64,000 nt of DNA from Polaromonas eurypsychrophila (GTDB lineage Bacteria; Pseudomonadota; Gammaproteobacteria; Burkholderiales; Burkholderiaceae_C). Shown here piece after piece: positions 58,985-64,000 of the stretch (its first letter is position 1; each line of letters starts with the position of its first letter). The translations under genes and the position numbers were made by a program. The notes under the pieces were generated by a model, which ran no database searches, was not told where the DNA came from, and was given only the letters and a program-made list of their open reading frames with translations. The stretch spans positions 458,333 to 522,332 of the forward strand of contig NZ_BMIG01000001.1 of NCBI RefSeq assembly GCF_014641715.1, in the 5' to 3' direction.

Positions 58985-59974
58985 ATGACACCTTTTTCCA
59001 CGATTGATGCCTTGATGCAGGCGCTTCAGAGCGCCGGCTATTTTGCCGACCGCCGGCTTGCCACCGCCGTCTTTCTGGCGCTCAAGCTGCAGCGCCCTTT
59101 GCTGCTTGAGGGCGAGCCTGGCGTCGGCAAGACCGAGCTGGCCAAGGCGCTGTCGGTCGCGCTGCAGCGGCAGTTGATACGCCTGCAGTGTTACGACGGA
59201 CTGGAGCAGCGCGAAGCCCTGTACGAGTGGAACTACGCCGCCCAGTTGCTGCACATGCGCGCGACGGAATTAAGGGCCCCCACGCTCGGCACTGACGTGT
59301 CCTCGCTGCCCCCCGAGGGGGCGTCCGCCGCCTTGGGGCGGCCCGGCGGCGGCGGGCACGGCAATGCGGCCGACGTCGAACGTGAGGTCTACCAGGACCG
59401 CTATCTGATCCGCCGTCCGCTGCTGCAGGCACTGCAGGCACCGGCGCCTGGCGCAGTGCTACTGATCGACGAGGTGGACCGCGCCGACGAGCCGTTTGAA
59501 GCCTTTCTGCTCGAGTACCTTGGCGAGTATCAGGTCAGCATTCCGGAGATCGGCACGGTGCACGCCCAGGTCACGCCGGTGACCATACTCACCAGCAACC
59601 GCACACGCGAGCTCAACGACGCGGTCAAGCGCCGCTGCCTTTACCACTGGCTGGATTACCCCGATCGCGACCGCGAGCTGGCGATTGTGAGGGCTCAGGT
59701 GCCCGAGGCGGGTGAGCAGCTCTCGGCTCAGGTCGCCAGCTTTGTGGACCGCTTGCGCCGTTCGCCCCTGGGCAACGCCTTTCAGCGTGCACCGGGCATT
59801 GCCGAAAGTGTGGAGTGGGCCAAAGCCCTGGTGGCGCTCGACGCGCTGGTGGTCGACCCGGAAGTGGTGGCCGACACGGCGGGCATTTTGTTCAAGCAGC
59901 GCGAAGATGTGGCGGCACTCACCCATGCGCTGACGGTGGAATTGCTCAAGCCCGAAGAGGCGGCCGCAGAATGA
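58985..59974 (+). CDS. coxD: CoxD-type MoxR AAA+ ATPase with a repeat-derived insert
   Basis: The 329-residue chaperone ATPase has Walker A GEPGVGKTE at residues 43-51, Walker B LLIDEVDRADEPFEAFLLE near residue 160, and sensor NRTRELNDAVKRRC. In Oligotropha CoxD assembles the sulphur-bridged Cu-Mo site of CO dehydrogenase. Residues about 96-126 (from LRAPTLGTD to GGHGN) come from a family B repeat. Close relatives without it would join MRATE to ADVEREVYQ. The extra loop lies between two helices near the nucleotide site and may be tolerated. Confidence 0.9.
   Translation: MTPFSTIDALMQALQSAGYFADRRLATAVFLALKLQRPLLLEGEPGVGKTELAKALSVALQRQLIRLQCYDGLEQREALYEWNYAAQLLHMRATELRAPTLGTDVSSLPPEGASAALGRPGGGGHGNAADVEREVYQDRYLIRRPLLQALQAPAPGAVLLIDEVDRADEPFEAFLLEYLGEYQVSIPEIGTVHAQVTPVTILTSNRTRELNDAVKRRCLYHWLDYPDRDRELAIVRAQVPEAGEQLSAQVASFVDRLRRSPLGNAFQRAPGIAESVEWAKALVALDALVVDPEVVADTAGILFKQREDVAALTHALTVELLKPEEAAAE
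59272..59358 (-). repeat. Dispersed repeat family B, inverted copy inside coxD
   Basis: Plus-strand GGCCCCCACGCTCGGCACTG, CTGCCCCCCGAGGGGGCGTC and GCCTTGGGGCGGCCCGGCGG are the reverse complement of the family B pattern at 15735-15834 and 29663-29743. It is in frame and forms the insert of the CoxD protein. Confidence 0.85.
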
Positions 59975-59984
59975 AATTTTCCAG

Positions 59985-60048
59985 AACCGTTCGCCCTGAG
60001 CTTGTCGAAGGGATTTGCAGGCTTCTACAGGCTCAGCCCGAACGGTTT
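59985..60048 (+). repeat. Inverted repeat family D between coxD and coxE
   Basis: AACCGTTCGCCCTGAGCTTG and tcgaaggg form one arm; CAGGCTCAGCCCGAACGGTT forms the other. The arms can fold on each other. It fills the gap between the coxD stop (59974) and the coxE ATG (60063), so RNA structure there may affect coxE translation or message decay. Confidence 0.8.
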
Positions 60049-60062
60049 TAGCGGGAAACCTC

Positions 60063-61247
60063 ATGCTTTTAGGTGATTCAAGAGGCGGCAAACTCGCCGA
60101 CAACATTGCCGGCTTCGGCCGCGCCCTGCGCCGCGCCGGTGTCAAGGTGGACAGTCAGCGCATCGGCCTGGCCAAGGAAGCGGCGCTGGCCGTTGGCATC
60201 AGCGAGCGGGAAGACCTGGGCGCCGCGTTTGAAGCCGTGATGATCAGCCGCGAGCAGGACCGCCTGGTGTTCCGTGAGCTGTTCGACATCTATTTCCAGG
60301 ACCCGAAAGTCGCCAACAAGTTGCTGGCGCAACTGCTGCCCAGCGCCGAAGGTAAGGCAGAGCCCAGCAAACGCCGGCCCCGCGTGCGTGAGGCGCTGGC
60401 GCCGCAAAAGACTTTTGGCCAGCAGGCAAAACCCACGACCGAAGACCAGAAGGTCGAGTTTGACGCGGTGATGACGGCCAGCGACATTGAACGTCTGCAA
60501 CACGCCGACTTCAATGCCCTGTCGGCCACCGAATACCGGCTGGTCGAGCGCCTGGCGCGCGACATCAAACTGCCCCTTCCCATGTTTGCCTCGCGCCGCA
60601 GCCGGCCCTCTCGCAGCGGCACACGCATGCACTGGCCTGGCGTGATGCACCAGGCCGCTGCTACCTGCGGCGAGCTGATACACCTGCCCCGGCTGGCGCG
60701 GCGTGAGCAGGCCCTGCCTTTGCTGGTGCTGGTCGATGTGTCGGGCTCGATGGAGCGGTATGCACGCCTGTTGCTGGCCTTTTTGCATGCGGCCACCCGG
60801 CGCCATCCGCAGCGTGATGTGTTTGCCTTTGGCATGCACCTGACCGATCTCACGCCGGCCTTTCGCCAGGCAGACACCGACGACATGCTGGCGCATGCCA
60901 GCGCAGCGATTGAAGATTTTGCCGGTGGCACCCAGCTGGGCGCATCACTGGCCAGCCTGCGCGAGAAACACGCGCGCCGTCTGGTCGGGCGCCGTACCAT
61001 GGTGCTGGTCATCAGCGACGGGCTGGACACCGGCGAGCCGGCCGATCTGGCCCGGGAGCTGGGCTGGCTGCGGCGGCGCAGCCGCCGCCTGCTGTGGCTC
61101 AATCCGCTGCTGCGTTTTGACGGCTATGCACCGGTGGCCCGAGGTGCGGCGGTGCTGCATGCCCACGCCCACGGCATGCTGGCGGTGCACAATCTCAGCA
61201 AGCTGGAAGAACTCGCGGCCAGCCTCGCGGGTCTGATGAAGAAATAA
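60063..61247 (+). CDS. coxE: CoxE-type VWA-domain protein
   Basis: The 394-residue protein starts at ATG 60063 (MLLGDSRGGKLADNI). An earlier start at 60015 would read through the family D repeat. The C-terminal half is a von Willebrand A domain with the metal-ion site LVLVDVSGSMERYARL near residue 225. It acts with the MoxR ATPase CoxD as a metal-insertion or maturation chaperone pair. It is followed by a family C repeat and coxG. Confidence 0.9.
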   Translation: MLLGDSRGGKLADNIAGFGRALRRAGVKVDSQRIGLAKEAALAVGISEREDLGAAFEAVMISREQDRLVFRELFDIYFQDPKVANKLLAQLLPSAEGKAEPSKRRPRVREALAPQKTFGQQAKPTTEDQKVEFDAVMTASDIERLQHADFNALSATEYRLVERLARDIKLPLPMFASRRSRPSRSGTRMHWPGVMHQAAATCGELIHLPRLARREQALPLLVLVDVSGSMERYARLLLAFLHAATRRHPQRDVFAFGMHLTDLTPAFRQADTDDMLAHASAAIEDFAGGTQLGASLASLREKHARRLVGRRTMVLVISDGLDTGEPADLARELGWLRRRSRRLLWLNPLLRFDGYAPVARGAAVLHAHAHGMLAVHNLSKLEELAASLAGLMKK

Positions 61248-61265
61248 CATGCCAACACGCTGTTG

Positions 61266-61369
61266 TCATTGCGGGCTTGACCCGCAATCCATACCGCATC
61301 TACCCGGCAGTGCCGGCATGGATCCCGGGTTCCCGGATCGAGTCCGGGACAGGCTCAGTCCGGGATGAC
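61266..61369 (+). repeat. Palindromic repeat family C between coxE and coxG
   Basis: GTCATTGCGGGCTTGACCCG and ATGGATCCCGGGTTCCCGG with a longer second arm ending GTCCGGGATGAC. It is an expanded version of the units around the TonB receptor. The hairpins lie in the 154-bp gap before coxG and could control message processing. Confidence 0.8.
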
Positions 61370-61401
61370 GATTCTGAAAAATTGAAATAAGGAAATAAAA
61401 A

Positions 61402-61986
61402 ATGGACATGCAAGGAAGCCGCCAGCTCGCGGTCACACAACAACAAGCTTGGGACGCGCTGAACGACCCGGCCGTGCTCAAGGCCTGTATTCCCGGCTGC
61501 GACAAAGTCGAGGCCACCGGCGAAAATCAGTACGCGATTGCGATGGCCTTGAAAATTGGCCCGGTGTCGGCCAAATTCACCGGCAAGATCACGCTCAGCG
61601 AGATCAATCCGCCGGCCAGCTACAAGTTGTCGTTTGACGGGCAGGGTGGCGTCGCCGGTTTCGGCAAGGGCAGCGCCGAAGTGAACTTGACCCCCAATGA
61701 CGATGGTTGCGAATTGGCCTACACCGTGCATGCCTCGGTCGGTGGCAAGGTGGCACAACTGGGTCAGCGTCTGATTGATGGTGCGGCCAAGTCCATGGCC
61801 GAAGATTTTTTTAAGCGTTTTGATGGCGAAATGCAGCGCCAGCACCCCGAGAGTTATGCGGCCAAAATGGTGATGGGTGAGGTGGAAACCGAAACACCCG
61901 CGCCTGCGCAGAAGCCCGGCATTCCGGTCTGGGTGTGGGTGGTGGGCGCCGCCGTGCTGGCGCTGGCGGCCTGGCTCGGTAGCTGA
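61402..61986 (+). CDS. coxG: CoxG-type SRPBCC membrane-anchor protein
   Basis: The 194-residue protein has an SRPBCC/CoxG fold (MQGSRQLAVTQQQAWDALNDPAVLKACIPGC near the start, then VSAKFTGKITLSEI and FGKGSAEVNLTPNDDGCELAYTV). A C-terminal hydrophobic helix (VWVWVVGAAVLALAAWLG) would hold it at the membrane. In CO-oxidising bacteria CoxG tethers the enzyme to the inner membrane and may bind quinone. An AAGGA site precedes the ATG. Confidence 0.9.
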   Translation: MDMQGSRQLAVTQQQAWDALNDPAVLKACIPGCDKVEATGENQYAIAMALKIGPVSAKFTGKITLSEINPPASYKLSFDGQGGVAGFGKGSAEVNLTPNDDGCELAYTVHASVGGKVAQLGQRLIDGAAKSMAEDFFKRFDGEMQRQHPESYAAKMVMGEVETETPAPAQKPGIPVWVWVVGAAVLALAAWLGS

Positions 61987-62022
61987 GCGGTCTACTCGCC
62001 GTTTGGCAATAAAGGAAAGCAG

Positions 62023-63102
62023 ATGGAAAACCTTGATGTCATGGTGCTGCGCACCCTGCGCGACTGGCGCCAGGCGGGCAAACGCGCGCTGCTGGCCACC
62101 GTGGTGCGCACCTGGGGCTCGTCGCCGCGCCCGGTCGGCTCCATCATGGCGCTTTGCGAAGACGGCGCAGTCGTCGGCTCGGTGTCGGGCGGCTGCATCG
62201 AAGACGACCTGATCTACCAGTACACCCAGGCCTATGCGACAGCCGGTGCGGGCGCAGAAAGCAAAACGATTCCGTCCGGGCCGCCGACCTTTGTCAAATA
62301 CGGCATCACGGCCGACGAGGCGCACCGTTTCGGCCTGCCCTGCGGCGGCACGCTGGAGCTGCTGCTTGAATACGACCCCGAGGCGAGCGCGCTGGCCGAA
62401 CTGGTGCAGGCGCTGGAAGCCGGGCAACTGATGCAGCGCAGCGTGCGGCTCACCGACGGCGCGGTGACACTGGCCCCCGCCACGGCGCCAGCCGATCTCA
62501 GCGTCACCGCGCTGGTGCTTGTCAACACCTTTGGGCCCGAGTACCGCATGCTGCTGATAGGCGCCGGTCAGCTCACCGAATACCTGGCGACCATGGCGCT
62601 GTTCAGTGGTTTTGCCGTCACCGTCTGCGACCCGCGTGAGGAGTACCGCAGCGCCTGGTCGGTGCCAGGTGCCAAGGTGCTCAGCGACATGCCCGATGAC
62701 CTGGTCATCGCCTTCAAGCCGGACCGGCGAAGTTGCGTGATTGCATTGACGCACGACCCCAAGCTCGACGACCTGGCGTTGATGGAGGCACTCAGTACCG
62801 ACGCTTTTTACATAGGCGCGATCGGTTCACGTCGCAACAACGAAACACGGCACCAGCGTATGGCCGAACATTTTGGCTTGAACGAAGCCACACTCGCACG
62901 CCTGCGCGGCCCCATCGGCATCTACATCGGCAGCAAGACCCCGCCTGAAATTGCTGTGAGTGTCATGGCCGAAGTGCTGGCCGTGAAAAACGGCGTGGTG
63001 CTGCCGCGCGACATGGAAGTGGCGCGCGCGAAGAACGAGCGTGCCGTTGTGGAGAACGATGCAGAGGGCCTGGTGTGCGGCGTAGCCCGTGTGCCGTCCT
63101 GA
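62023..63102 (+). CDS. xdhC: XdhC-family molybdenum cofactor insertion protein
   Basis: The 359-residue protein has an XdhC/CoxI N-terminal domain (LVMVLRTLRDW..., VRTWGSSPRPVGSIMAL..., GGCIEDDL, then PCGGTLELLLEYDP) and a C-terminal Rossmann domain (LLIGAGQLTEYLATMALFSGF ... GAIGSRRNNETRHQRM). XdhC proteins bind molybdenum cofactor, add the sulphido ligand with a partner desulphurase, and load the hydroxylase. It ends the operon. The stop is followed by a family A repeat and the end-region gene. Confidence 0.9.
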   Translation: MENLDVMVLRTLRDWRQAGKRALLATVVRTWGSSPRPVGSIMALCEDGAVVGSVSGGCIEDDLIYQYTQAYATAGAGAESKTIPSGPPTFVKYGITADEAHRFGLPCGGTLELLLEYDPEASALAELVQALEAGQLMQRSVRLTDGAVTLAPATAPADLSVTALVLVNTFGPEYRMLLIGAGQLTEYLATMALFSGFAVTVCDPREEYRSAWSVPGAKVLSDMPDDLVIAFKPDRRSCVIALTHDPKLDDLALMEALSTDAFYIGAIGSRRNNETRHQRMAEHFGLNEATLARLRGPIGIYIGSKTPPEIAVSVMAEVLAVKNGVVLPRDMEVARAKNERAVVENDAEGLVCGVARVPS

Positions 63103-63473
63103 GCCGTTTGCGCTGAGTTTCTTAAACAAAAGTTGTAGTCCTTGTCCTGGTTGCGCAAGCAGCTATCAAAAATATAGCGAATACGGGGGCGCAGGTGCGG
63201 ACTCGTGAGCCGGTGGAACGCAGCGCCGCTCCAAGCTGGCGCCACCTGCGGCTTATGCCAACCCCGAGTTATAGCTAGGCATTGATTCGTGTCCTGCGCG
63301 CAACGCCAGATCGCGAAGCGGTGCCGGCGACTTTGCCGTTTTCAATATCCTCGACTGGTTGGGCTTTCCTTGGGGTAAGCTTTTGATCCATATGAAAAAT
63401 TTCCAGAACCGCCAGCCACGTTATCTCGCAGGCTGCGATGTTATTCCGCAGTTTTTCGGGATACATCAGAGTT
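63103..63473. other. 371-bp intergenic stretch without a supported gene
   Basis: It contains a family A repeat (63128-63180) and a longer imperfect hairpin with arms CGCAGGTG (63190-63197) and CACCTGCG (63243-63250). No open frame has family-like composition or a convincing ribosome site. The hairpin has an internal imperfect stem but lacks the conserved ends needed to call an integron attC site. Confidence 0.6.
63128..63180 (-). repeat. Dispersed repeat family A, copy after the cox operon
   Basis: Plus-strand AAAGTTGTAGTCCTTGTCCT, GGTTGCGCAAGCAGCTATCA and AAAATATAGC. Non-coding copy. Confidence 0.7.
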
Positions 63474-63848
63474 ATGCCGCTTAAGAACTACGATGACGTT
63501 CGGGCCGCCTTTGACAAGGGCACCGTGCTTCATGCATCTCGAGGAGAACTTGAGCAATTGCTTCTAGCCGTTGGTAGTCAGCGTATCGAGCACCCCGCGA
63601 ACCAAGCGCGCGCAGCCGAGATGGGTGAAACGATGCGCCAGCTTTTGGCAGCGCGGCAGAGTCAGGAAATGCATTCACAGGCCCTGCGGGTTTCAAAAGT
63701 CGCACTCTGGGTTGCGTTAGCCGCATTAATTGCGTCGCTGATCCAGGCTGCCGCAGCTCTCAATTTGCTTCCGCCGTTGTCCAGTCTGTTGCAGGAGCGA
63801 ACAACATCCAGATCAACCGCGCCTCCCCAAGGGACAGTAAAGCCGTGA
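63474..63848 (+). CDS. Small single-pass membrane protein, hypothetical
   Basis: The 124-residue protein starts at ATG 63474 (MPLKNYDDVRAAFDKG). An in-frame ATG at 63438 is possible. A helical soluble part (ASRGELEQLLLAVGSQRI... QEMHSQALRVSK) is followed by one membrane helix (ALWVALAALIASLIQAAAAL), then a Pro/Thr/Ser-rich tail. I do not recognise the family. The GC content and codon use look similar to neighbours. It stands alone between the cox operon and a sigma-54 promoter. Confidence 0.6.
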   Translation: MPLKNYDDVRAAFDKGTVLHASRGELEQLLLAVGSQRIEHPANQARAAEMGETMRQLLAARQSQEMHSQALRVSKVALWVALAALIASLIQAAAALNLLPPLSSLLQERTTSRSTAPPQGTVKP

Positions 63849-63961
63849 GCACGCGGCATAACAGGTCGGCCAATACGGAACTGCAACAGCAGGAGGCGGC
63901 TTCGTGGCTAGTGCGGCGTGCCCGGCAGCTCGAACGTTGAGGCTGTAAAAAAAACCTCTTC

Positions 63962-63977
63962 TGGCACGACCTTTGCA
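63962..63977 (+). promoter_or_regulatory. Sigma-54 (-24/-12) promoter reading out of the window
   Basis: TGGCACG-acct-TTGCA matches the RpoN consensus at every position, with the GG and GC doublets correctly spaced. A ribosome-site-like AAGGAG follows at 63990-63995, so a gene probably starts just outside the window and the leader is short. No sigma-54 activator gene with an AAA+ domain is visible in this window. Confidence 0.8.
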
Positions 63978-64000
63978 ATACATCCGGCCAAGGAGATCGC

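Noticed and set aside
63190..63275. Imperfect hairpin with nearby GTTATAGC, considered as an integron attC site for the small gene at 63474
   Set aside because: The conserved core ends (RYYYAAC and GTTRRRY) are not both present and no integrase is visible.

Overview
The window is a high-GC chromosomal segment from a betaproteobacterium, most likely a member of the Comamonadaceae close to Polaromonas or Rhodoferax. The evidence is the gene order cysS–DNA glycosylase–accA–tilS–lysC–tRNA-Ser, the aryl-polyene pigment cluster, a form II CO-dehydrogenase-type operon, and several dispersed short repeats that I associate with this family. No rRNA, CRISPR array, insertion sequence, transposase or integrase is visible. 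One tRNA gene is present, tRNA-Ser(GCT).

Layout. 1–6.3 kb (minus strand): two paralogous DUF3455 lipoproteins, a DUF924 protein, a LytS/LytTR-type two-component pair, and four genes upstream of it (secreted hydrolase and three small membrane proteins). 6.5–12.4 kb: uppP, an alpha/beta hydrolase, an orphan Anbu-type proteasome-like peptidase and mutS. 12.7–27.5 kb: an aryl-polyene pigment locus. Three plus-strand genes (halogenase-like flavoprotein, acyltransferase, glycosyltransferase) face a long minus-strand operon (ACP, COG4648 membrane protein, acyl ligase, hotdog dehydratase, acyltransferase, LolA-like, MMPL exporter, deacetylase, methyltransferase, ketosynthase, chain-length factor, second dehydratase, ketoreductase). 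Its start and stop codons are mostly overlapped, and the halogenase-like gene suggests a xanthomonadin-like, possibly halogenated product.

27.6–43.7 kb: housekeeping genes (suhB-type phosphatase, trmJ-type methyltransferase, cysE, mtfA, lpxH, two cyclophilins, L,D-transpeptidase, TPR protein, cysS, glycosylase, accA, tilS, lysC, tRNA-Ser, I78-type inhibitor, DedA). 43.7–45.8 kb: a Rieske dioxygenase alpha/beta pair separated by two tandemly duplicated 37-codon ORFs. 46.2–49.6 kb: glycine-zipper lipoprotein, amiC-type amidase, tsaE and queG. 49.6–53.8 kb: a probable copper-acquisition module (DUF2946, TonB-dependent receptor, YcnI-like protein, PCu(A)C chaperone). 53.8–63.1 kb: a Fis-type regulator divergent from a coxSLM-DEG-xdhC operon for a molybdenum hydroxylase. 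The window ends with a small membrane protein gene and an exact-consensus sigma-54 promoter reading out of the window.

The most unusual signal is not one gene. Two families of short dispersed repeats occur between genes and also inside coding sequence without breaking the frame. Family A (about 55 bp) lies in mutS, in the trmJ-type gene, at the end of the LytS-type kinase, and forms most of the signal peptide of the YcnI-like protein. In MutS and TrmJ it is read in the same frame and gives closely matching 19-residue peptides. Family B (about 80 bp) forms a roughly 30-residue insertion in the CoxD ATPase and the C-terminal tail of the TrmJ-type protein. This resembles the protein-coding use of Rickettsia palindromic elements.
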